Assembly: GCA_012519975.1 (NCBI GenBank)
Contig: JAAYPE010000103.1
Span: 1 to 64,000, forward strand
Length of the DNA: 64,000 nt
DNA from: Clostridiales bacterium
GTDB lineage: Bacteria; Bacillota; Clostridia; Oscillospirales; Acutalibacteraceae
Direction of reading: 5' to 3'
Position numbers and translations under genes: made by a program. The notes under the pieces are model-generated. The model was not told the origin of the DNA. It ran no database searches and saw only the letters and a list, made by a program, of their open reading frames with translations. How positions within the stretch are numbered: position 1 is the stretch's first letter; each line of letters opens with the position of its first letter. Of the stretch, positions 6,412 through 15,234 are shown piece after piece.

Positions 6412-8784
6412 TTATTTTTTTTCAAGCTTTGCAAAATTTGCCATAAGTTTTTTTGTGCCTGCTTTATCAAATGCAATTTCAAGCAGTGTGTCATTGCCCA
6501 TAAATTGCGTAGATAAAATAACTCCCGTACCAAAAGTTTTATGGGCTACTGTATCGCCCGTTTTAAACTTATCTTTTGAAACTTTGTTGCTTGCAGAAGC
6601 TTGTGTATGCGCCCTTTTTGTAGAATAATAATTGTTACTTTGAGCTGATGATGCTCCTCTTCCAACAGATGTGTTGCTTTGTGTAAATGCAGAAAACTTT
6701 TTGATTTCACCATCTGTAAGTGAATTTGGTATTTCAGTTAAAAACATTGAGGGAGCGTTTCTTGTGGTAGAGCCAAAAATCATTCTTGAATTTGCATTTG
6801 TCATATACAGCTTTTCTTTTGCTCTAGTTATTCCGACATAAGCTAGTCGCCTTTCCTCTTCAACCTCAACTTCTGAGTACATTGCCTGAGCTCCTGGAAA
6901 AACACCTTGCTCCATTCCAGTCATAAATACGGTAGGAAACTCCAGCCCCTTTGCAGAGTGAAAAGTCATCATAACCACTGTGTCTGCCTGAGCATTGTAA
7001 TTATCAATATCAGACATTAAAGAAACTTCTTCTAAAAATCCACCGAGGTCCGCCTCTTCATTTTCTTGTGAATATCTTAAAAGGTTTGATGAAAGCTCGT
7101 TTATATTTGCCAGCCTATCCTCGTATGTTTCTTTGTCTTGTGCAAGCCCCGTTAAATACCCACTCTTATCCATCACTAGCTCAAACAATTCGTTTAAAGG
7201 CATTTTATCAGACAGACTAATAAATTCTTCCATCATATCCACAAATTTTAAAAGCTTTGACGATGCTCTTGACAACTTTTCATACTCATCTGCCGACTTT
7301 ATCACCTCATAAATACTAACGCCCAAACCTGCTGCAATTTCAGAGGCAGTATTTATAGTTGTGTCGCCAATTCCCCTTTTAGGCTCATTGATTATCCTTT
7401 TTAAACGGATGTTGTCAGACGGATTATTTATTACAGTCAAATAAGCAACAGCATCTCTAATTTCTTTTCTTTCATAAAATCGGTGTCCACCAATAACTCT
7501 ATAAGGGACGCCCATTCTTACAAAAGAGCGCTCAATTGAGTTTGATTGAGCATTCATTCTATAAAGTACGGCGTGGTCACTCCAATTTTTCCCAGAAGCT
7601 ACATTTGCCATAATTTTATCTGCAACATACATTCCCTCATCCATCTCATCGTTTGCAGTGTTTAAGGTTATTTTTTCGCCATCACCATTCGCAGTCCATA
7701 AGTTTTTGCCTTTTCTCTCAGAGTTATTTTTAATAACCGCATTTGCAGCATTTAGAATGTTCCCTGTTGAACGATAATTTTGCTCTAACCTAATTGTTTT
7801 AGCATTTTTATAATTTTCTTCAAAATTTAGAATGTTTTCAATCGTCGCTCCTCTAAAGCGATATATACTTTGGTCATCATCACCAACAACACAAATGTTT
7901 TTATGCCCAGCCGCAAGCAAGCTTGTTAACCTATATTGTGCGTGGTTTGTGTCCTGATACTCGTCAACAACTATGTATTTAAATTTGTTTTGATAATACT
8001 CTCTTACTTCTTTTTCTTGCTCTAGCAGTTTTACGGTATTTACAATAATGTCATCAAAATCCATTGCATCCGCATTCTTCAAAAGGCTTTGATATGCAGT
8101 GTAAGCCTGCGCAATCAGTTTTTTTCTAGCATCTCCCTCAACCTGTTTTTCATATTCTTTTGGCGAGAGGAGATTGTCTTTTGCCCTGCTTATTTCTTTT
8201 AAAATTGTTTTGTGAGATAAGATTTTATCATCAATTTTCAACAATCGTTGGCACTCTTTTATCGCTCTTTTAGAGTCATCCATATCATAAATTGTAAAGC
8301 TACTTGTAAACCCAATTTTTGTTCCATTTCGCCTTAAAATTTTTGCACAAACAGAGTGAAAAGTGCCTGCCCAAATATCATCTGCCACATCGCCTAGCTG
8401 TGCTTTTAGTCTATCTTTAAGCTCGTTTGCAGCTTTGTTCGTAAATGTAATTGCAAGTATTTGCCACGGTTTTGCTGGATTTACTGCAATAAGCTCTAAA
8501 AGTTCGTAAGGCTCTTCAATTTTGCCATCTAAATAATCTTGCATCATTTGCAAATCATCGGATGTAAAGTCTTTATAAATTTTATCTGAATAATATGCGT
8601 CGCCATATTTTACAATGTTTGCAATACGATTTATTAGCACCGTAGTTTTACCACTACCTGCACCTGCAAGAATTAAAAGTGGGCCTTGCGTTTGTAAAAC
8701 CGCCTTTAACTGCATTTCGTTCATTCTATTAAAATCTTTTTTTATTATCTTTTTTCGTAAGTCTAAAAATTGCTTGTTTTGCAT
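6412..8784 (-). CDS. pcrA: ATP-dependent 3'-5' DNA helicase PcrA (UvrD family)
   Basis: SF1A helicase acting in repair and in dismantling recombination and replication intermediates. Motifs in order: Q-motif region MQLKAVLQTQGP, Walker A GAGSGKT (41-47), VDEYQDTN, VGDDDQSIYRFRGA, QNYRST, TFHSAKGLEF and YVGITRAK. The C-terminal 50 residues (FKTGDTVAHKTFGTGVI) form the Tudor-like domain that binds RNA polymerase in PcrA. At 790 residues it is slightly longer than B. subtilis PcrA (739). It begins directly after ruvX and ends the long pbp-pyr-ruvX-pcrA run. Confidence 0.95.
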   Translation of the reverse strand: MQNKQFLDLRKKIIKKDFNRMNEMQLKAVLQTQGPLLILAGAGSGKTTVLINRIANIVKYGDAYYSDKIYKDFTSDDLQMMQDYLDGKIEEPYELLELIAVNPAKPWQILAITFTNKAANELKDRLKAQLGDVADDIWAGTFHSVCAKILRRNGTKIGFTSSFTIYDMDDSKRAIKECQRLLKIDDKILSHKTILKEISRAKDNLLSPKEYEKQVEGDARKKLIAQAYTAYQSLLKNADAMDFDDIIVNTVKLLEQEKEVREYYQNKFKYIVVDEYQDTNHAQYRLTSLLAAGHKNICVVGDDDQSIYRFRGATIENILNFEENYKNAKTIRLEQNYRSTGNILNAANAVIKNNSERKGKNLWTANGDGEKITLNTANDEMDEGMYVADKIMANVASGKNWSDHAVLYRMNAQSNSIERSFVRMGVPYRVIGGHRFYERKEIRDAVAYLTVINNPSDNIRLKRIINEPKRGIGDTTINTASEIAAGLGVSIYEVIKSADEYEKLSRASSKLLKFVDMMEEFISLSDKMPLNELFELVMDKSGYLTGLAQDKETYEDRLANINELSSNLLRYSQENEEADLGGFLEEVSLMSDIDNYNAQADTVVMMTFHSAKGLEFPTVFMTGMEQGVFPGAQAMYSEVEVEEERRLAYVGITRAKEKLYMTNANSRMIFGSTTRNAPSMFLTEIPNSLTDGEIKKFSAFTQSNTSVGRGASSAQSNNYYSTKRAHTQASASNKVSKDKFKTGDTVAHKTFGTGVILSTQFMGNDTLLEIAFDKAGTKKLMANFAKLEKK

Positions 8785-9219
8785 TTATTCCTTCTCCGTT
8801 TGGTTTTTATTTTTCCTAAAGTCAAGGTAGTCTTGCAAAATAATTGTTGCTGCAACCTCATCAACTACTGCTTTTCTTTTTTTGCCTCTTGTATTAGTTA
8901 CATTCAGCGCCCTATAAGCCTCAATTGTTGTCATTCGTTCATCCCACAATTGCGTTTTAATCTTTGTTTGCTCATTTATCATTTGCGATAACTGCGAACA
9001 TTTTTCTGCTCTTTGGCCATAAGTTCCATCCATATTTATAGGGGAGCCTATAACAATAAGCTCTGGTTTATACTCTATTGCAAGCTCCTCTATTTTATCA
9101 ACAAGCTTAGGTGCGTATGTTTCTTTAATTACGCAAACTGGCGAAGCTAACATTTCAAGCTTGTCACATATTGCAATTCCCGTTCTAACATCGCCATAGT
9201 CTACCGCCATAATTATCAA
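8785..9219 (-). CDS. ruvX: RuvX/YqgF, pre-16S rRNA nuclease-type protein
   Basis: RNase H-fold protein of the YqgF family, implicated in 5' maturation of 16S rRNA. VDYGDVRTGIA near the N-terminus, IGSPINMDGTYGQRAEK in the middle and WDERMTTIEA are the family motifs. The TTG at 9219 is chosen over the ATG at 9210 because it gives the family N-terminus (MIIMAVDYGD versus the usual MRIMGLDYGD). 144 residues is normal. It sits 15 nt after pyrD and abuts pcrA. Confidence 0.9.
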   Translation of the reverse strand: MIIMAVDYGDVRTGIAICDKLEMLASPVCVIKETYAPKLVDKIEELAIEYKPELIVIGSPINMDGTYGQRAEKCSQLSQMINEQTKIKTQLWDERMTTIEAYRALNVTNTRGKKRKAVVDEVAATIILQDYLDFRKNKNQTEKE

Positions 9220-9234
9220 AAAATCACCGTCACT

Positions 9235-10146
9235 TTACCACATTTCTGCCTTGCCAACAATTTCTTTTATATCTTTTATTCCGTTGTCGTCAAGATATTT
9301 TTCAAGACCATCAATAATTTTTATTGGTGTATATGCGTCTGTAAAGTTCGCCGTTCCCACTTGTATTGCACAAGCACCTGCAAGCATCATTTCAACCGCA
9401 TCTTGCCAAGTTGCAATGCCACCCATACCAACAACAGGAATGCTAACGGCCTGAGCCACTTGCCAAACCATTCTAACAGCTACAGGAAAAACAGCTCTGC
9501 CAGATAGCCCACCTGTATTATTTTTAAGAATTGGTCTGCGAGTGTTAATGTCAATTCTCATTCCTGTAAGTGTGTTTATAAGTGAAATTGCATCTGCTCC
9601 ACCACTTTCAGCCGCCTTTGCAATTTCTGCAATGTCGGTAACATTTGGTGTAAGCTTTATCATAACAGGTTTTGACGAACGCATTTTTACTTGCTCTGTA
9701 ATATTCTCAACACTGCTTGCAGATGTGCCAAAAGATACTCCACCTTCTTTAACATTTGGGCAAGAAATATTAAGTTCTATCATATCAACATCGGTGTCTG
9801 ATAAAATTTCTGCAACTTTGCAATAATCTTCAAGTGTACTGCCTGCAACATTTGCAATAGCTACCGTACCTTGACTTTTAAGCCATCCTAAATCTTCTTT
9901 TATAAAATGCTCAATGCCCGGATTTTGCAACCCTACACTGTTTAAAATTCCGCTAGGTGTTTCTACAATTCGTGGCGGAGGATTTCCCATTCGTTCTAAA
10001 AGAGTTGTCCCCTTGCACGAAACTCCGCCAAGTTTGCCTATTGGGTATAGTTCGTTATACTCCCTGCCAAACCCAAAAGTTCCTGAAGCAGTTATTACGG
10101 GATTTTTAAAAAACACATCAGCGATAAACAACCCCATATTAGCCAT
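9235..10146 (-). CDS. pyrD: Dihydroorotate dehydrogenase B, catalytic subunit (class 1B)
   Basis: FMN-dependent TIM-barrel subunit that oxidises dihydroorotate to orotate and passes electrons to PyrK. ASGTFGFG, the active-site NISCPNVKEGGVSFGT with catalytic Cys, MIKLTPNVTD and the phosphate-binding VVGMGGI are intact. The ATG at 10146 overlaps the pyrK stop as TAATG and follows AGGAGG by 10 nt. About 303 residues, the normal length. Its genetic coupling with pyrK matches the heterotetrameric NAD-linked type. Confidence 0.94.
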   Translation of the reverse strand: MANMGLFIADVFFKNPVITASGTFGFGREYNELYPIGKLGGVSCKGTTLLERMGNPPPRIVETPSGILNSVGLQNPGIEHFIKEDLGWLKSQGTVAIANVAGSTLEDYCKVAEILSDTDVDMIELNISCPNVKEGGVSFGTSASSVENITEQVKMRSSKPVMIKLTPNVTDIAEIAKAAESGGADAISLINTLTGMRIDINTRRPILKNNTGGLSGRAVFPVAVRMVWQVAQAVSIPVVGMGGIATWQDAVEMMLAGACAIQVGTANFTDAYTPIKIIDGLEKYLDDNGIKDIKEIVGKAEMW

Positions 10147-10913
10147 TACCAAACAACCTCCTTAGCGTTAAAAACAGGTCCATCTTTGCAAACGTGAGAA
10201 TATTTTTCTCCGTCTTTTGACTTTGTTTTGCACGCACAAACAAGGCACGCACCAACTCCGCACCCCATTCTTTCTTCTAAAGAAACATAGCACTCGATAC
10301 CAATTTTTTGGGCTATTTGAGAAACTGCTTCTAACATTGGGGTAGGACCACAGGAGCATATAACGCTATAGTCATTTGTTTCTAGCTTTTTAACAAGTGC
10401 ATCTGTGACAAGACCTTTTTCTCCATATGTTCCATCTTGTGTCATTACAACAACATCTTTACATTTTGAAGAAAACTCTTCAACCAAAATAGTTGTTTCT
10501 ATGTCTTTAAAACCTAAAATAGCATCACAATCACACTCCATTGATTCTGCAACGCTAAGAAGCGGTGGAACCCCAATTCCGCCACCTATCAAAAGTGCTT
10601 TGCCTTGCTTTTCGGTATTAAAACCATTGCCGAGCGGACCCATAATGTCTATTTTATCGTGCTGATTACACTGTGAAAGCCACTGTGTACCCTCACCCCT
10701 AACCTCAAACACAATCACTATGCAATTATGTTTTTTATCAATTTGACAAATTGAAATTGGTCGTCTTAAAACTTTTTCGCCACATTTTATGTTTACAAAT
10801 TGACCTGCGGTTGCAATTTCTGATATTACATCTTCTTTTAGAGTAAAGCGAAAAACAGTGCTGTTCAATTTTTCCTTTTTTATCAAAATTGCCTCTCTTT
10901 GAACATATGCCAT
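10146..10913 (-). CDS. pyrK: Dihydroorotate dehydrogenase B, electron-transfer subunit
   Basis: FAD and [2Fe-2S] protein that carries electrons from PyrD to NAD+. It has an N-terminal FAD-binding beta-barrel (RRPISICQI), a Rossmann NAD domain (LLIGGGIGVPPLLSVAE) and a C-terminal cluster motif MGCGVGACLVCACK with a further Cys in SHVCKDGPVF. About 255 residues, normal. The ATG at 10913 follows AGGAGA by 7 nt, just after the carB stop; the GTG three bases earlier is too close to the site. Intact, unlike the carAB genes directly upstream. Confidence 0.93.
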   Translation of the reverse strand: MAYVQREAILIKKEKLNSTVFRFTLKEDVISEIATAGQFVNIKCGEKVLRRPISICQIDKKHNCIVIVFEVRGEGTQWLSQCNQHDKIDIMGPLGNGFNTEKQGKALLIGGGIGVPPLLSVAESMECDCDAILGFKDIETTILVEEFSSKCKDVVVMTQDGTYGEKGLVTDALVKKLETNDYSVICSCGPTPMLEAVSQIAQKIGIECYVSLEERMGCGVGACLVCACKTKSKDGEKYSHVCKDGPVFNAKEVVW

Positions 10914-10916
10914 CAC

Positions 10917-13900
10917 TTATTCTCCTTTATAAATATCTATTATTTCTACATCATCAATTGTACGCTTTTTTTGAAGACACAACGCCAAAGCATTTGCAGT
11001 ATCAAGTGATGTAAAAGTAGGAATTCCTCTTTCGACAGCTTTTCTGCGAACTCTGATATCGTCTGTCGAAGACTGTTGCCCTCTAGTTGAGGTAGAGATT
11101 ACATAATCTATTTTATTGGTGCTAAGCAAGTCCGAAATATTGGGACTTCCCTCATGAATTTTGCGAACGGAGTTTGTAGCAATGTAGTTTTCATTTAATA
11201 TTTTCGCCGTGCCAGCTGTAGCATAAAGAGAAAATCCAAGTTGCGAAAACTTGTCTGCAACCCCTATACAACTTTGTTTGTCAGAATCCCTAACAGTTAT
11301 TAGTACTCCGCCTTTTTTTCTAATTTTAATTCCCGAGGCAACTAAAGCTTTTAACAACGCATCTTCAAAAGTGTCAGCAATTCCCATAACTTCACCAGTT
11401 GATTTTGCACCAATTCCTAACTGGGTATCAATTCCGCTAATTTTATCAAAGCTAAATACAGGAACTCGAACTGCTACATTATAATCCTTTTTATCAAAAA
11501 GGCCGTAGCTAAATCCTAATTCTGAAAGACTCTTACCAAGGGTGCATTCAGAGGCAATTTGTGTGATTTTAAGCCCTGTAGCTTTTGATACAAATGGTAT
11601 TCCTTTTGCATCTCCAGTTTGAGCGTGAATAAGATAAATATCATTATCATAATAAATAAATTCAATGTTTAAAATTCCTCTAACACCTAATTTGCTTGAT
11701 AATTTCAGAGCATAATCTACAATTTCTTGCTGAACTTTTCTAGGTAATGTGATTGGAGGTGAAACAGAAATAGAATCGCCAGCGTTCACTCCCGCCCTTT
11801 CAATATGCTCATAAATGCAAGGAACAAGGCACCCTTCTCCATCACATATTGCATAAATATCTACACCCACACCAATGTAATATTTCTCTATTAGAATTTT
11901 GTCATTGTTAGTATCAACCCTCGACAAAAACTCTTTTAAGTCTGTAGAATTATAAGCAATGCACCTATCAACACTCGTTTTAACACTAACCGGAAATCCA
12001 ATTTCTAAAGCAGTGTCAAGCGCAGTTTGAGTGTCATCAACATATTTATAACTTCTATGCGGTATTTCGAGTTCATCAAGAAGTGCATTAAATCTTATTT
12101 TGTCATTCACAAGCTCCATTACTTTACTGCTTGCACCAAGAATTTTTACGCCTTGATTTTCAAGAGTTTTTGTAAGGTTTGTTGCATTTTTGCCTGCAAA
12201 CTGAGTCACCACTGCGTATGGCTTTTCTGTGTTTATAATGTTGTTTATATCCTCAAACCCTAATGGCTCAAGATAAAGTCTGTCTGCTGTTGAAAAATCA
12301 GTCGACACCGCCTCTGGATTGTTGTTTACCATTATTGTTTCAAATCCACTGTTTTTAAAATCTTTTATTATGTTTACGGCAGTATAATCAAGCTCTATTC
12401 CTTGACCTATTGATGAAGGTCCAGAGCCTACAACAAGAATTTTTTCTTTTTTTGATTTTATTGATTCATCATACATTTTAGCTTCATTATCATCGTCCCA
12501 CGCAGAATAAAAATACGGTATTTGTGCATCAAACTCCGCGGCGCAAGTATCAATAGCATTAAATTTTGCATAGATATTTTCAAAAGCCGATATATCAGAA
12601 AACTTTGAAATCGTCGAGTTTGTAAAGCCCATTTGTTTTGCTTTTTTAAAGTCTTCTTCGCTTGAAATTTTAGATAGACTTTTTTCCATATTTGCAATAT
12701 TTTTAAGCTTTGATAAGAACCAAAAATCAATACTCGTTTTTTCATTTATAACATTAAAGTCTATATCTCTTTTTATTGCCTCGTAGATTGCAAAAATACG
12801 CTCGTCATCAGATTTATTAATACTATCAATTATCTGCTGTTCAGACATTCCCTCAAATTTGCCCATAGACGGAGTTTCTATACCTAGCTCAATCGAGCGA
12901 ATAGCTTTCATAAATGCCATTTCAAAGCTTGTCCCTATGCAAAGAACCTCGCCAGTTGCTTGCATTGATGTGCCAAGCTTTCGCTCCTCCATCTCAAAGC
13001 TTTTAAATGACCATTTTGGCATTTTTACAGCACAATAATCTATTGCAGGCTCACTGCCAGCAGTAGTAACACCGGTAATGTTATTTTTTATATCCTGCAA
13101 ATTATGCCCCAGTGCAATTTTTGCAGAGACTTGTGCAATTGGATATCCGGTTGCTTTTGATACAAGCGCAGAGGTTCTACCAACCCTTGGAGACATACCA
13201 AGAATTGCGTACTCACTTCCATCTGGCTTTAATGCAAATTGAACATTACAGCTACCCTCAAGCCCAATTTTATCTGCAATGTTTAGCGCAGACGCACGAA
13301 GTTTTGAATTTTCACTATCATTTAATGTTTGTGCCGGTATCACGATAATACTATCACCTGTATGAATTCCTACAGGGTCAATATTTTCCATACTGCACAC
13401 ACTAATGCAGTTACCCACCTTGTCACGAACAACTTCAAATTCAATTTCTTTCCAATCTGCAATGCTTTTTTCAACAAAAATTTGCCTAATGTTAGAAATA
13501 TCCAGTTGCCTTTTTGCAACTATTTCAAGTTCCTCTTTATTCTCGCAAGAAACAGCGCTATCACCATCAAGAGTATACGCAGGTCTTACAAGCACTGGGT
13601 AGCCTATTTTTTGAGCAAATTCTAACGCCTCATCGGCACTGCAAACAACATTTGAACTAACTTCAGGCTCACCTATATTTTGTAAAAAATCTTTAAACTT
13701 TTTTCTATTGTTAATTGTTGAAATTATATCAGGATTAATACCTAATAATGTAATCCCGTTCTCTTCTAAATAACCATTATATGACAACTCAAGCCCAATT
13801 TTAAACCCGATATCTCCGCCAACAGTTGATAAAATTCCGTCTACCTTTTCCGCCTTAATTATACGCTTGATAACATCGGTGCTAAGTGGCTCTAGGTATG

Positions 13901-14081
13901 TTTTGTCTGCTATTTTACTGTCTGTTGCAATTGTTGCTGGATTAGGGTTTACAAAAACTACCTCTATCCCTTCTTCTTTAAGTGCTCTGCAAGCAAGCAC
14001 TGCGCTATAATCATATTCTGAAGACTGACCGATAACAACTGCACCGGAGCCAATTACTAAAACTTTTTTAAAATTATTCAC
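10917..14081 (-). CDS. carB: Carbamoyl-phosphate synthase large-subunit homologue with degenerate active sites
   Basis: Full-length (1054 residues) and clearly CarB by fold: two ATP-grasp halves (about 1-400 and 545-920), an oligomerisation region and a C-terminal MGS-like allosteric domain (about 925-1035). MENIDPVGIHTGDS and two SKATG segments are conserved. Aligning by eye to E. coli CarB, the first half has lost the glycine-rich ATP loop (TLDGDSAV instead of TMGGSGGG) and metal ligands Glu299 (Gly295) and Asn301 (Ser297). The second half has lost Arg715 (Lys701), its Gly-rich loop (shortened), His788 (Asn766), Gln829 (Glu807), Glu841 (His819), Asn843 (Gln821) and Arg845 (Gly823). Starts at GTG with GGGAGG 8 nt upstream. 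CarB ancestry is certain; synthesis of carbamoyl phosphate is doubtful. Confidence 0.85.
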   Translation of the reverse strand: MNNFKKVLVIGSGAVVIGQSSEYDYSAVLACRALKEEGIEVVFVNPNPATIATDSKIADKTYLEPLSTDVIKRIIKAEKVDGILSTVGGDIGFKIGLELSYNGYLEENGITLLGINPDIISTINNRKKFKDFLQNIGEPEVSSNVVCSADEALEFAQKIGYPVLVRPAYTLDGDSAVSCENKEELEIVAKRQLDISNIRQIFVEKSIADWKEIEFEVVRDKVGNCISVCSMENIDPVGIHTGDSIIVIPAQTLNDSENSKLRASALNIADKIGLEGSCNVQFALKPDGSEYAILGMSPRVGRTSALVSKATGYPIAQVSAKIALGHNLQDIKNNITGVTTAGSEPAIDYCAVKMPKWSFKSFEMEERKLGTSMQATGEVLCIGTSFEMAFMKAIRSIELGIETPSMGKFEGMSEQQIIDSINKSDDERIFAIYEAIKRDIDFNVINEKTSIDFWFLSKLKNIANMEKSLSKISSEEDFKKAKQMGFTNSTISKFSDISAFENIYAKFNAIDTCAAEFDAQIPYFYSAWDDDNEAKMYDESIKSKKEKILVVGSGPSSIGQGIELDYTAVNIIKDFKNSGFETIMVNNNPEAVSTDFSTADRLYLEPLGFEDINNIINTEKPYAVVTQFAGKNATNLTKTLENQGVKILGASSKVMELVNDKIRFNALLDELEIPHRSYKYVDDTQTALDTALEIGFPVSVKTSVDRCIAYNSTDLKEFLSRVDTNNDKILIEKYYIGVGVDIYAICDGEGCLVPCIYEHIERAGVNAGDSISVSPPITLPRKVQQEIVDYALKLSSKLGVRGILNIEFIYYDNDIYLIHAQTGDAKGIPFVSKATGLKITQIASECTLGKSLSELGFSYGLFDKKDYNVAVRVPVFSFDKISGIDTQLGIGAKSTGEVMGIADTFEDALLKALVASGIKIRKKGGVLITVRDSDKQSCIGVADKFSQLGFSLYATAGTAKILNENYIATNSVRKIHEGSPNISDLLSTNKIDYVISTSTRGQQSSTDDIRVRRKAVERGIPTFTSLDTANALALCLQKKRTIDDVEIIDIYKGE

Positions 14082-15165
14082 CTTTATTGCCTCCCATCAG
14101 TGTTATAAATTCATCATAAATCCAAGCATTATCACAGTAATCTTTTTCATCTTTTGGTATAAATTGAACCGACAAACCTTTAAAACTTTTAAACTTTAAT
14201 CCCTCTATCGAACTGTCATTAACATTAGACAACCAACTGTTTGCAACATCTTTTGCAATACTATCCCTTAAAACAGCGTAACCGTGATTTTGAGTTGTTG
14301 TCATTATTTTTTTAGTTCCATCTATTTTTACTGGTTGATTAGAACCCCTATGCCCTATTGGCATTTTTTCAATTTTTGCATTTATTGCTAAGGCTATTAT
14401 TTGATGTCCAAGACCTAGACAAAACAGGGGAACATCTTTTGTTGTTAGCTCTTTTGCTATTTTTATAAGTTGCGGATTGTCATCGGGGTCGGCAGGACCA
14501 TCAGATAAAATAATTCCATCAGGATTATATGCCATTATATCATTCGCAGATGTGTTTGCTGGAACAACGGTAACCTTGCACCCACGGCTTGTAAATGGTC
14601 GTAACATACTTTTAGAGAAACCATAATCTACAACTACTACATTATATTTTTCGTTATCACAATTTACCGTGTAAGCAGTTTTTGTTGTAACACAATCTAC
14701 TGCACCTGAAATTGTATATTCATTTATCTTTTTTAATAACTTATCAATATTATCTTTTGAATTTGTTATTGCTCCATTAATATAACCTTTATCTCTAACG
14801 GCTCTTGTTAATCTACGGGTATCAACCCCACTTATTCCGACTATTTTTCTGTCTTTTAAGTATTTATCAAGCGTTACCATCTCGCTATTTGCCGGAGAAT
14901 TGCACCACTCGCGAACAACATATCCACAAGCTTTTGTGCTTGATTTATCAAGGTTATCTAGTCCTTTGTTCCCTGCTAATGGATAGGTTTGGGCAACAAT
15001 TTGACCATAGTATGTGGGGTCATTTAACAGTTCACCATAAGATGCCATACAAGTGTTAAAAACAACCTCTCCTATTGTCGTACCAACCTCGCCCATAGAA
15101 TACCCTTCAAATATAGAACCATCTGCTAATACTAAATAAGCTTTTGGAGATTTTTCAAAAAACAA
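14074..15165 (-). CDS. carA: Carbamoyl-phosphate synthase small-subunit homologue lacking the glutaminase triad
   Basis: CarA homologue: N-terminal CPSase_sm domain (YLVLADGSIFEG, VFNTCMASYGE, GISGVDTRRLTR) and a class I amidotransferase domain (about 175-355). Numbered from the TTG at 15165, the nucleophile elbow reads PLFCLGLGHQ rather than the usual FGICLGHQ, so the catalytic Cys is Gly251 (a Cys sits two residues earlier). The VQYHPEA motif reads VQFIPKD, so the catalytic His and Glu are Ile336 and Lys338. NHGYAV is kept. Ammonia from glutamine should not be made. The TTG at 15165 follows AAGGGAG by 9 nt; longer frames begin at an ATG at 15204 or a TTG at 15213. It overlaps carB by 8 nt. 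Confidence 0.85.
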   Translation of the reverse strand: MFFEKSPKAYLVLADGSIFEGYSMGEVGTTIGEVVFNTCMASYGELLNDPTYYGQIVAQTYPLAGNKGLDNLDKSSTKACGYVVREWCNSPANSEMVTLDKYLKDRKIVGISGVDTRRLTRAVRDKGYINGAITNSKDNIDKLLKKINEYTISGAVDCVTTKTAYTVNCDNEKYNVVVVDYGFSKSMLRPFTSRGCKVTVVPANTSANDIMAYNPDGIILSDGPADPDDNPQLIKIAKELTTKDVPLFCLGLGHQIIALAINAKIEKMPIGHRGSNQPVKIDGTKKIMTTTQNHGYAVLRDSIAKDVANSWLSNVNDSSIEGLKFKSFKGLSVQFIPKDEKDYCDNAWIYDEFITLMGGNKGE

Positions 15166-15234
15166 ACCGTTCAACTCCCTTTTAAGACAAATTTTATATA
15201 CCATATAATTCAATTTTGCAGATTTAAAAATAGA

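Noticed and set aside
12458..12745. A 95-codon minus-strand frame inside carB, considered as a sign of a frameshift
   Set aside because: The main carB frame is continuous through the region and matches the family on both sides, so there is no frameshift.
10917..14081. carB as a pseudogene
   Set aside because: No stop or frameshift in 1054 codons, good start and ribosome-binding site, and strong conservation of non-catalytic segments; a translated pseudoenzyme fits better than a dying gene.
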